Source: Verrucomicrobiia bacterium
GTDB lineage: Bacteria > Verrucomicrobiota > Verrucomicrobiia > Limisphaerales > UBA11358
DNA length: 12,389 bases
NCBI GenBank assembly: GCA_030044395.1
Contig: JASHVW010000044.1
Span: 1 to 12,389 of the forward strand
Reading direction: 5' to 3'
The position numbers and the translations under genes were made by a program. Under the pieces are notes generated by a model. The model did not search any database. It was not told the DNA's origin and was given only the letters and a program-made list of their open reading frames with translations. Below, in pieces: positions 1 to 6,380 of this stretch. Numbering within the stretch: position 1 is the stretch's first letter; every line of letters begins with the position of its first letter.

Positions 1-346
1 GGTCCAAAATTCGAGGTTTCCGGGCAACCTCAGCTTCCTTGGCGTTTGCGTATTCAGCATATCCCCCGCCTTTTATCAGCGCATACACCGCGTCGCCGCG
101 TTTGAATTGAGTCACATCGGCGCCCGCCTCTTCCACCGTCCCTGAAATATCCCATCCAAGCGTCGCGGGAAAGGTGAGAGGAAAAACGTCCTTCACGTAG
201 CCTGCACGCAGTTTCCAGTCAATTGGATTGACCGAGGCGGCCTGTACCTTGATAAGCACTTCATCCGGACCCGGTGTGGGACGCTGCATTTCGACTTCCG
301 TCAGCACCTCGGGTCCCCCGTATTGGTGAATTCGTATCGCTTTCAT
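1..346 (-). CDS. NADP-dependent zinc-independent alcohol dehydrogenase/quinone oxidoreductase (MDR), N-terminal part
   Basis: This is the N-terminal 115 residues of a medium-chain dehydrogenase/reductase of the quinone oxidoreductase (QOR) type; the rest lies beyond the left edge. The protein begins MKAIRIHQYGGPEVL and carries the GroES-like fold hallmarks PxPGPDEVLIKV, ASVNPIDWKLRAG, a GWDISGTV segment and FKRGDAVYAL. The zinc-ligand GHE pattern of classical alcohol dehydrogenases is absent and is replaced by GWD, as expected for zinc-independent QORs. These cytoplasmic enzymes reduce quinones or enones with NADPH. The start at 346 has a GGAG 9 nt upstream; an in-frame ATG at 352 is possible but sits too close to that site. 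The gene is divergent from a LysR regulator 142 bp away, the classic arrangement for a LysR-controlled target. The actual substrate cannot be told. Confidence 0.9.
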   Translation of the reverse strand, partial: MKAIRIHQYGGPEVLTEVEMQRPTPGPDEVLIKVQAASVNPIDWKLRAGYVKDVFPLTFPATLGWDISGTVEEAGADVTQFKRGDAVYALIKGGGYAEYANAKEAEVARKPRILD

Positions 347-462
347 AATCATTTTCTCCAGTTCATAATTTGTTCATTACTTGTTGGTGATCTCAGTGAC
401 CATCTGCCCCCAGCTTCCTTTATTTCTTTCAGTCCGCCCAATACCATGATGCTTGCGCAGCC

Positions 463-477
463 ATGCCCTTTTGGCAT
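463..477. promoter_or_regulatory. Candidate LysR-type operator (T-N11-A dyad)
   Basis: ATGCC-CTTTT-GGCAT is a perfect 5-bp inverted repeat containing T464-N11-A476, the arrangement typical of LysR-type binding boxes. It lies in the 142-bp divergent gap, ending 11 bp before the LysR start codon. In that position it would suit autoregulation, and perhaps control of the divergent oxidoreductase. The assignment rests on shape and location only. Confidence 0.4.
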
Positions 478-488
478 AATGGGCTGCG

Positions 489-1412
489 ATGGAGCTCCGG
501 CACTTGCGATATTTTCTGGCTGTGGCTGAGGCGCTGAATTTCACCAAGGCGGCCGCGCAACTGCGCGTCGCGCAACCGGCGCTAAGCCGGCGGGTCCAGG
601 ACCTTGAGGACGAAATTGGCGTGGACTTGCTTAAGCGCAGCCCGCGCGGCGTGACGCTTACCGCGGAGGGAAAGTTGTTCCTGGAGAAAACCCGCAGCCT
701 CTTAAAGCTCGCCGGCGAATCTGTGGAACAAGTTCGCGCCCTGGCGCGAGGCGAATATGGTGAGTTGCACATCGGCTACGCGCCCGCTCCGACCGTGGAA
801 ATCCTCCCGCCGGCGCTCGCTGCCTATCAAAAAGCGTTTCCTGCCGTCAGGGTCGTGTTGCACGATCTCTCCGAGCAGGAACTCATCGACGGGCTTCAGA
901 ACGGCAGACTGGAACTCGCGATGATGCCTGAAATTGCAGGTTTGAAGTCCAGGGGTCTGGAATTTGAAGCGATGCGGAGCTATCCGATTTGCGTCGCACT
1001 TGCTCCGACCCATCGATTGGTCCGCCTCAAATCCATCACTTTGGAAAAGGTCGCTGCTGAACCATTGATCGGCTTTAGTCGGAAGGATTACCCCGAGTAT
1101 TACATTGGCCTTGACCGCATCTTCGGTCCGCTCGGTATCAAACCGCGCCTCGCCGTGGAGTGCGACAGCGCCAGTTCGCTCATCACTGAAGTTGAAACTG
1201 GACGTGGCGTTGCTATCGCGTCCCCGATTCTCAAACACGCGAGCGGAAAACGCCTGCTCTATCGCCCGCTCACTGGCACGAAAGAAGAAATGTCCGTAGG
1301 GATCGCCCGGCCCACCAAGGGAGACGTGACGCCCGCCGGGGAGAAATTTTGCGAAATTTTGCGGAAGACGTCAAATGGAGCAACTTTGGCAAAATCAAGG
1401 GCGGCCAAATGA
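489..1412 (+). CDS. LysR-family transcriptional regulator
   Basis: This 307-residue protein has the normal length and layout of a LysR-type regulator. The N-terminal winged HTH covers residues 1-60, starting MELRHLRYFLAVAE and followed by the signature FTKAAAQLRVAQPALSRRV and LEDEIGVDLLKR. An effector-binding domain of the periplasmic-binding-protein fold follows from about residue 91, with the typical GELHIGY opening and an ELAMMPE segment. The start at 489 is fixed by the canonical MELRxLRYF opening, although no strong ribosome-binding site is visible. Its divergent neighbour is a quinone-reductase-like oxidoreductase, so a role in sensing an aromatic, quinone or electrophilic compound is a reasonable guess but is not shown. 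The C-terminal tail (KSRAAK) is short and basic. The downstream glycosidase starts 85 bp later on the same strand, so read-through is possible. Confidence 0.93.
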   Translation: MELRHLRYFLAVAEALNFTKAAAQLRVAQPALSRRVQDLEDEIGVDLLKRSPRGVTLTAEGKLFLEKTRSLLKLAGESVEQVRALARGEYGELHIGYAPAPTVEILPPALAAYQKAFPAVRVVLHDLSEQELIDGLQNGRLELAMMPEIAGLKSRGLEFEAMRSYPICVALAPTHRLVRLKSITLEKVAAEPLIGFSRKDYPEYYIGLDRIFGPLGIKPRLAVECDSASSLITEVETGRGVAIASPILKHASGKRLLYRPLTGTKEEMSVGIARPTKGDVTPAGEKFCEILRKTSNGATLAKSRAAK

Positions 1413-1496
1413 CCCATATTCGGACCCTGACATGTGAGTGAAATGTGCCGCGCGACAAAAATGTCTGCAAAGCCTCTCCATCAGAGAAAACTTGGA

Positions 1497-2465
1497 ATGC
1501 ATTCCGTGTTGAAAAAAGCATTTGTCGGTTTGGTCGCTATTTTTATTGGTGCCTGCTTTGGTTTGTCTCAAATGTCCGTTTCACAGATCTCAGTCCGAAG
1601 TGGCGCCTTTGTCAGAATCTACGATCCGAGCGTCGGAGAAACAAATCGGTGGTATATGAATGACCATTGCTTTGTCCGGGCTAAGGATGGTCTCTGGCAC
1701 ATGTTTGGCATAACGCATCAGGAGCCTGCCAACCCGCTTGACGAAATCCAGCTTGCCCATGCCATTGCTACAAATCTTTTGCAGCAGCCCTGGAAAAAGG
1801 AGCCGTTCGCGTTGACCGTGGCGCGACAACCTCCTTGGAATGAAACAGTCCTTTGGGCGCCGGAAATCATTGAATACAAGAACCTGTATTACATGTATTA
1901 CTGTGCTGGAGGCGCCGATCACACAAAGTACCAAATTCATCTCGCCACCTCACCGGATTTATGGACTTGGACAAGGTCTCCAAGGAACCCAATGGTGGTG
2001 GATGGGTATGATGCTCGGGATCCCTTTGTTCTCCGCGTGGGTGATAAATGGGTGATGTATTATACGGCAACCAGCCGGCCAGACGGGGGGAACCATATCG
2101 TAGCCTTCGTCATGAGCGACAATTTGATCACTTGGACAAACCGCGGGACGGCTTTCACCGACCCTTCAAGAGGCACTTTTGGGGGTGGGACAGAATCCCC
2201 GTTCGTCGTCAAACGCGGATCATGGTACTATTTATTTATCGGACCGAGCGACGGGTATGTCGGTACCGACGTCTTCGCAAGCCGGTATCCGTTCCACTGG
2301 AACCCAAGGGACAAGGTCGGACATCTACCGGCACATGCTGCGGAAGTCGTGCAGGACACTGATGATAAGTGGTTTATTAGTAGTGCGGGTTGGGGGCAGG
2401 GAGGCTCGTATTTGGCTCCACTGTATTTTCGAATGGGGAACTTTACTCGCGAAACACAGCCTTGA
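1497..2465 (+). CDS. Exported GH43/GH32-like five-bladed beta-propeller glycoside hydrolase
   Basis: This protein resembles family-43/32-type glycosidases, which cleave arabino-, xylo- or fructo-type linkages. From ATG 1497 it is 322 residues. Residues 1-25 form an export signal: KK, then a hydrophobic stretch ending IGAC (17-20), which could be a lipobox. Blade motifs carry the likely acidic triad: WYMNDH (Asp56, resembling the WMNDPNG box of GH32), YDARDPFVL (Asp175, the RDP box) and GTESPFV (Glu233, the candidate acid catalyst). WAPEII at 120-125 is typical of GH43. The open frame extends upstream to a GTG at 1434, but that would bury the signal peptide. The last 23 bp overlap the convergent DUF6786 gene. 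The family is recognised at fold level; substrate and exact GH family are not. Neighbouring transport and PMI genes suggest that the product feeds hexose metabolism. Confidence 0.8.
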   Translation: MHSVLKKAFVGLVAIFIGACFGLSQMSVSQISVRSGAFVRIYDPSVGETNRWYMNDHCFVRAKDGLWHMFGITHQEPANPLDEIQLAHAIATNLLQQPWKKEPFALTVARQPPWNETVLWAPEIIEYKNLYYMYYCAGGADHTKYQIHLATSPDLWTWTRSPRNPMVVDGYDARDPFVLRVGDKWVMYYTATSRPDGGNHIVAFVMSDNLITWTNRGTAFTDPSRGTFGGGTESPFVVKRGSWYYLFIGPSDGYVGTDVFASRYPFHWNPRDKVGHLPAHAAEVVQDTDDKWFISSAGWGQGGSYLAPLYFRMGNFTRETQP

Positions 2466-3663
2466 TTTGATCCAGCGAAACACCCAATTCCGCCTCCGCC
2501 ACCGCGTTCAACGCCGCTTCGGAACCGGTCAGGTGGAAGGTGCGGCGAATGTGAGTCAAGCTCTGGCCGGGGGCCAGCGCCGCGGCAGGCGAAGAGGATT
2601 CGATTTCACAAAAGGGTCCCATCGGCTTGACTCCCGGGGCTGGGGGACCGTCATTGTACGCATTTTCCACGTCACCGGCGTAGGGGTTGTCCTGAATCTT
2701 CCAGAGTGAATTGACATAGGCGGTCACATCTTTTGGCTGGTTGAATTGCACGATGGTCAGAGCTTGCCTGCTCGCTTCGTAGATGCCCAACACGGCCTTG
2801 CTCCGTCCTGGATTCACTCCTATTTTACTGCGATATTTTCCGTCAGCCCTCAAATAGATGACGTTGTCGCCCGCCACCAAACGATCGGATGGGACTTCGC
2901 CGAAATAATCCGACGTGACCTTCGTCCCCAATTCCGAGTCGGGGCCTGGTTTAATTGGCACAACAATCGTGGCGGACGGGGACGGAGGATACATCCCCAG
3001 AATCCAGACTGACACCAACCCGGTCTCTTTTTTCCACGCTTCCTTGCCTTCATTGGTGATCTTGTTGATCGTTGCGTAGCCCACCAGATTGATTTGCTCG
3101 TCCGGTTTCAAGCCCAGATCCGTCCAGGCAGTCCTCGGATCCAGCAGTTTTACTTCGCGTTTGACTCCCACCTCAAAGCAAGTGCCCGAATAGTTCGTCA
3201 ATTCAAATTCCTTTCCAAACGTCACATCGGTGGACGTTTGCTTGAGAATATCATAGGGGAGTGTGTCGAAGACCACGGGAGTGAACCAATCAGAAAAGTC
3301 AAATTTGGTTCCGGGTGCAAAAAAAAGGCCGAATTGCCCGCCTTCTGGCCCCATCCAAAACCGGTCTTCCCCGCCAAAGGGATTCATGTGTGGCACAACT
3401 TTTCCGGCGGCAATGAAATTTCGGTTTACCCAGCCAAAACTCTGCCCGTCGTCGCCGCTGGCAGTGCTGGTCATCACACGCCCTTGCCAGGCTGGCGCGA
3501 CCGCGACTTTGGCCTTGCCTGACTTGTCACCCAAAACGATCACAACAGTGTGACTCTTAAGAAACGCGACCTCGTCGCCAAAAGTGGCAGCGCCGACGGG
3601 AACAGAAACCAATACCGTTGCGGTCATAAGAACCAAAACTGTTTGGATGAATATTCGTTTCAT
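2443..3663 (-). CDS. Secreted DUF6786-like protein, possible mutarotase-like beta-sandwich
   Basis: This is a 406-residue exported protein of unknown function. A Sec signal peptide is clear: MKR, a hydrophobic core at about 4-20, and cleavage near VGA-A (25/26). The mature part has conserved-looking blocks HMNPFGGEDRFWMGPEGG (92-109), NAYNDG (334-339) and FCEIESSSPA (351-360), then a late HIRRTFHL strand. I associate this pattern with DUF6786 proteins of Bacteroidetes, Planctomycetes and Verrucomicrobia. The mostly beta character and the glycine- and aromatic-rich loops recall the aldose-1-epimerase/galactose-mutarotase supersandwich, but that is inference. The start at 3663 is chosen for the signal peptide; an in-frame ATG at 3705 would add 14 residues in front of it. 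The start overlaps a 7-codon upstream ORF by ATGA. The 3' end overlaps the convergent glycosidase, hinting at a shared polysaccharide role. Confidence 0.75.
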   Translation of the reverse strand: MKRIFIQTVLVLMTATVLVSVPVGAATFGDEVAFLKSHTVVIVLGDKSGKAKVAVAPAWQGRVMTSTASGDDGQSFGWVNRNFIAAGKVVPHMNPFGGEDRFWMGPEGGQFGLFFAPGTKFDFSDWFTPVVFDTLPYDILKQTSTDVTFGKEFELTNYSGTCFEVGVKREVKLLDPRTAWTDLGLKPDEQINLVGYATINKITNEGKEAWKKETGLVSVWILGMYPPSPSATIVVPIKPGPDSELGTKVTSDYFGEVPSDRLVAGDNVIYLRADGKYRSKIGVNPGRSKAVLGIYEASRQALTIVQFNQPKDVTAYVNSLWKIQDNPYAGDVENAYNDGPPAPGVKPMGPFCEIESSSPAAALAPGQSLTHIRRTFHLTGSEAALNAVAEAELGVSLDQIKAVFRE

Positions 3664-3683
3664 GGGATGTAAAACGTTTTCAT
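3660..3683 (-). other. Seven-codon upstream ORF translationally coupled to the DUF6786 gene
   Basis: ATG at 3683 opens a short frame encoding MKTFYIP that stops at 3660. Its TGA overlaps the ATG of the DUF6786 gene (ATGA). AAAGGA lies 10 nt upstream of the short ORF, whereas the main start has no recognisable Shine-Dalgarno site. Ribosomes could therefore reach the signal-peptide start by reinitiation. This is seen only as a sequence arrangement; expression is inferred. Confidence 0.4.
3671..3680. promoter_or_regulatory. AAAACGTTTT palindrome, LacI-type operator shape
   Basis: A perfect 10-bp palindrome with a central CpG lies 8-17 nt upstream of the DUF6786 start and inside the small upstream ORF. 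LacI/CcpA/PurR-family operators commonly have such an A-rich, CG-centred core. The flanks are only loosely symmetric, and no LacI-family gene is present in the window, so the regulator would have to lie elsewhere. Confidence 0.3.
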
Positions 3684-3737
3684 ACCTGGAAGTTCCTTTG
3701 AGCATGCGACAGCACCAAAAAACCCCGGGGAAAATAC

Positions 3738-3746
3738 TTTGTCAAT
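3738..3746. promoter_or_regulatory. TTTGTCAAT half-site and -35-like TTGACA upstream of the DUF6786 gene
   Basis: On the minus strand this reads ATTGACAAA and contains a perfect -35 hexamer (TTGACA, 3745-3740), about 75 bp upstream of the DUF6786 start. A convincing -10 at 17 bp is missing; only a T-run is found there. The same 9-bp word forms the right half of the perfect palindrome in front of the sugar transporter (6129-6137), so it may be a half-site for a shared regulator such as the adjacent GntR protein. Confidence 0.3.
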
Positions 3747-3934
3747 AGGTAAACTTGGCCACCCGGTGCGCAGGTCGTTGCCTGGGTATCAATTCGGCGC
3801 TGCCGCCGTCGCGCCGGCCTGGTTTATGCGCATTTGGCGGAACCAGCGTGATAGCCGCATGACGTACGAAGAATCAGGCGGGGTGGCGAATCAACCTTTG
3901 CAAATCAGTCCTCTTTCTGCATACATTTAATCAA

Positions 3935-4663
3935 ATGCTGACATTGGATCACAAAAGCCCCGTTCCCCTCCGCGCCCAAGTGGAGCAGTTGCTGCGGGAA
4001 TTGATTCAGAAGCCGGAATTTCAGAAGGGCGGCCTGCTACCCGATGAATGCAAACTGGCCATCCAACTGGGAGTCAGCCGGGGCACAGTTCGTTCCGGCA
4101 TCAGCAAGCTGGTGTTCGAGGGACTTCTGCAGCGCAAGGCGGGGGTGGGCACCAAGGTGGCGAACAAGCATTCCGAATCCGGCATCACCGCGTGGCGCAG
4201 CTTCACACGGGAAATGGCCGCCAAAGGTATCCAAGTCCAAAATTTCCATCTGAATTACCACCTGACCCGCGCCAGCAAACCGGCGATGCAGGGATTGTTG
4301 CTCAAACGCGGTACGAAGGTGTGGCGCCTTGAACGCGTACGCGGCTGGGACCAACGGCCGATTCTCTATTCCGTCTCCTGGTTCCATCCGCGCCTCAGCT
4401 TGAAGGGGAATGAGGATTTCAGTCGCCCGCTGTATGCCACCCTTGAAGCTGCAACCGGAGCGCGACCGCACCATGCCCGGGAGGAGCTCCTGGCCGTGAA
4501 CGCCGATGCCCGGTTGTCGAAGCTTCTCCAGACAACCCGTCAGGCACCTTGCTTGCTGCGCCGCCATCAGGTCTTTGATGCCGGTGACCAGCCCATCGAA
4601 TTCTCCGAGGTCTATTACGTCAGTTCCCGGTTTGCGCTCACGCTGGAACTGCGGCAAGACTGA
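3935..4663 (+). CDS. GntR-family transcriptional regulator with UTRA effector domain
   Basis: This 242-residue protein has the HutC/FarR-type layout. The winged HTH spans about 9-76, with the family pattern PLRAQVEQLLRELI, LPDECKLAIQLGVSRGTVRSGI and a wing at GLLQRKAGVGTKV. A UTRA ligand-binding domain follows at about 100-238, recognisable from VWRLERVRGWDQRPI, an EELLAVNADARLSKLL stretch and IEFSEVYYVSSRF. UTRA regulators of this type usually sense sugars, sugar phosphates or small acids and repress nearby catabolic genes. The gene sits in the middle of the sugar block, divergent from the DUF6786 gene (271 bp gap) and convergent with the sugar porter (31 bp gap). It is therefore the likely local regulator. 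Position 38 is Glu where LPSER-type sequences predominate, a minor variation. The effector cannot be deduced. Confidence 0.9.
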   Translation: MLTLDHKSPVPLRAQVEQLLRELIQKPEFQKGGLLPDECKLAIQLGVSRGTVRSGISKLVFEGLLQRKAGVGTKVANKHSESGITAWRSFTREMAAKGIQVQNFHLNYHLTRASKPAMQGLLLKRGTKVWRLERVRGWDQRPILYSVSWFHPRLSLKGNEDFSRPLYATLEAATGARPHHAREELLAVNADARLSKLLQTTRQAPCLLRRHQVFDAGDQPIEFSEVYYVSSRFALTLELRQD

Positions 4664-4664
4664 A

Positions 4665-4699
4665 CTTAAAAGCCGGTAGCCGCAATGGCGGGAGTTAAG
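4665..4699. terminator. Weak bidirectional hairpin between convergent genes
   Basis: The short gap between the GntR and transporter stop codons holds a small stem, CCGC-AATG-GCGG (4680-4691), inside outer arms CTTAA/TTAAG (4665-4669, 4695-4699). The two dyads do not share a centre and no good T-run follows on either strand. Terminator function is plausible from position but weakly supported. Confidence 0.25.
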
Positions 4700-6104
4700 A
4701 AACGCCCTGTTGCGCCGGTCCAGGCTGGCTGCCGAGACGTCTTTGCAATTCTTCCAAACTGATCCCCTTCGTTTCAGGGAGCAACCTGGCAACCAAAATG
4801 AATTGCGCCACCATCATCAGTGCAAAGAAACCAAAAACCATCGCGCCTGAAGCTCTGGCGATGACTGGAAATCCCCACCCGACGGCGGCGCAAAGCGTCC
4901 ACATCAAAAAGCACGCCACCGCCGAGCCGGAGGCGCGGACCGCATTCGGCAGCACCTCGTTAATCACCACCCATACCACCGCTCCCTGCGAGTAAGCATG
5001 GGAGCCAACCACTCCCATCATGGCAACGATCACGATCCAGCCCTGTGCGTGCGTGGCAAATGCCCAGGCCGCCAAAACGTGTGAGACTACAAACGTCACC
5101 GATCCCACCAGCAATAACGCCTTGCGGCCAACACGATCAATGAGCGCCATGCCCACCAACGTCAGCGCCAGGTTCGTCAATCCGACAATCACCGATTGCA
5201 TCAACGCGCTGGCATTGTTCGCCCCTGCCATACGGAAAATATCCGCCGTGTAGTAGATCACTGCATTGATGCCATCGAGCTGGTTAAACACCGCCACCAT
5301 GCAAACCAGCAACAGCGGTTTCAAATACTTGCGTTGAAAGAGCCGATCGCTCACGACGGCGATTTCAGAGGAGAGCGACTCCTGAATCTCCCGATTTTCC
5401 TTTTCTGGATTGTCGTGGCCGAAGCGGATCAAGACAGCTCTGGACTCATCCAGACGGTGTTTTTTTACCAGCCAACGCGGACTCTCGGGAATGATTGCGG
5501 CCGTAATCAGAAACGCAAGCGAAGGGACCGCCATTACTCCAAACATCCAACGCCATCGTTCCGGATTATCCGCGCCGACAGAATAGGCGACCAGATAATT
5601 GGACAAATAAGCCAGCAAAATGCCGACTACGATGTTCAACTGGCTTACGGAAACCAGCAAACCCCGGCGTTTGGCGGAAGCGATTTCAGTGATATACATC
5701 GGGCAAACGACCGATGCCGCGCCCACGGCCACACCGCCGAGAAATCGGAAAAACAGGAGGGCAAACCAGTTCCATGCCCCGGCGCAACCGCCGGCGGAAA
5801 TAAGAAACAACACTGCCAGCAATATCAGCACCGGTCGCCGGCCCCACCAGTCAGCCGGCCGTCCGGCTGCCAGCGCGCCCGCCATCGTTCCGATCAACGC
5901 GCTGGAAACGGTGAACCCCAGCAGGTTGTCGTTGAGCGCAAAGTCATGGCGCAGTGCCTCGGTAGTGCCGGAGATCACGGCCGTATCAAACCCGAAGAGC
6001 AGCGATCCGAGCGCCGCCACGACCGCGCTCAAGAACAGGAGGCCACCAGCCGACCGCGATCCGTCCACGCGATTTGGGGCGGATACTGAGAAATTGGCGC
6101 GCAT
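4695..6104 (-). CDS. Sugar porter family MFS transporter (XylE/GalP-like)
   Basis: This 469-residue membrane protein has the full set of sugar-porter motifs: GFDTAVISG in TM1 (38-46), the loop 2-3 motif around DWWGRRP (85-91), RFLGGVAVGAASVVCPMYI into TEIA (120-142), PESPRWL before the central loop (206-212), QLDGINAVIYY in TM7 (275-285), DRVGRK (323-328) and PETKG after TM12 (443-447). Twelve hydrophobic segments fit the length. In this family these residues form a proton-coupled monosaccharide symporter of the inner membrane. TM7 reads QLDGIN where QLSGIN or QQLSGIN is the common form, so an Asp lies next to the sugar site. The gene is divergent from PMI, which suggests mannose, fructose or another hexose as cargo. 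A perfect palindrome ends 16 bp before the start codon. Confidence 0.93.
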   Translation of the reverse strand: MRANFSVSAPNRVDGSRSAGGLLFLSAVVAALGSLLFGFDTAVISGTTEALRHDFALNDNLLGFTVSSALIGTMAGALAAGRPADWWGRRPVLILLAVLFLISAGGCAGAWNWFALLFFRFLGGVAVGAASVVCPMYITEIASAKRRGLLVSVSQLNIVVGILLAYLSNYLVAYSVGADNPERWRWMFGVMAVPSLAFLITAAIIPESPRWLVKKHRLDESRAVLIRFGHDNPEKENREIQESLSSEIAVVSDRLFQRKYLKPLLLVCMVAVFNQLDGINAVIYYTADIFRMAGANNASALMQSVIVGLTNLALTLVGMALIDRVGRKALLLVGSVTFVVSHVLAAWAFATHAQGWIVIVAMMGVVGSHAYSQGAVVWVVINEVLPNAVRASGSAVACFLMWTLCAAVGWGFPVIARASGAMVFGFFALMMVAQFILVARLLPETKGISLEELQRRLGSQPGPAQQGVS

Positions 6105-6119
6105 GAAGCGTCATTTTTA

Positions 6120-6137
6120 ATTGACATTTTTGTCAAT
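6120..6137. promoter_or_regulatory. Perfect palindrome ATTGACA-TTTT-TGTCAAT, candidate operator
   Basis: Seven-base perfect arms separated by 4 bp lie 16 bp upstream of the sugar porter start, in the divergent gap shared with PMI. Each arm contains a -35-like TTGACA, but no matching -10 is placed well for the transporter: the +17 position would fall on its start region. An operator is therefore likelier than a promoter. The GntR regulator encoded next to the transporter is the obvious candidate ligand; this is inference. Confidence 0.45.
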
Positions 6138-6157
6138 GCAAGCTAATTGTATATTTG

Positions 6158-6171
6158 TTCATATAAATGAA
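6158..6171. promoter_or_regulatory. AT-rich dyad TTCAT-ATAA-ATGAA in the divergent promoter region
   Basis: A second perfect inverted repeat lies in the very AT-rich stretch 6138-6175, between the transporter palindrome and the PMI leader. This AT-rich block is where promoters for either divergent gene would be expected; TATACA and TATATT words occur, but no hexamer pair with proper spacing stands out. The dyad may be an operator or only a by-product of composition. Confidence 0.25.
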
Positions 6172-6202
6172 TATCAGTGCCCCGTTTTATCTCCATTCAC
6201 GG

Positions 6203-6275
6203 TCCGCAGCGCGGATTTTGCCCGTCCCAGGTCCGGCCGTTCTGGGGCGGTTTCCGGCGCAAACCAGGCCTGAAC
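6203..6275 (+). promoter_or_regulatory. Structured leader upstream of PMI (hairpin with T-run, then long imperfect dyad)
   Basis: If PMI is transcribed from the AT-rich block near 6150, its leader contains two folds. TCCGC-AGC-GCGGA (6203-6215) is followed by TTTT, a weak terminator-like shape. Next comes a 37-bp imperfect dyad at 6239-6275 whose arms share one centre: GTTC/GAAC outermost, then GG/CC, then GGTTT/AAACC around a 7-nt loop. No known riboswitch consensus was recognised. Confidence 0.25.
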
Positions 6276-6380
6276 TCTGCCGCGAAGCCTGCCGCTCCCA
6301 GGGTTCATTCGATGTCGGGAGATGATGCAGCGCTGATCAGGGTGAAGTCCTGATGAAGCAAATCATATCTCTTTTGTCAC

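Noticed and set aside
1434..1496. GTG 1434 or ATG 1443/1461 as the glycosidase start
   Set aside because: These would place 12-21 extra residues before a clear signal peptide beginning at ATG 1497.
3739..3930. 63-aa plus-strand reading frame upstream of GntR
   Set aside because: No recognisable domain and no clear RBS; it lies in the promoter gap between divergent genes. The sequence reads as regulatory DNA.
5196..6089. Long plus-strand frame (297 aa) opposite the transporter
   Set aside because: It is the antisense of a clear MFS gene with all family motifs; the encoded protein is His/Gln/Arg-rich and without family features.
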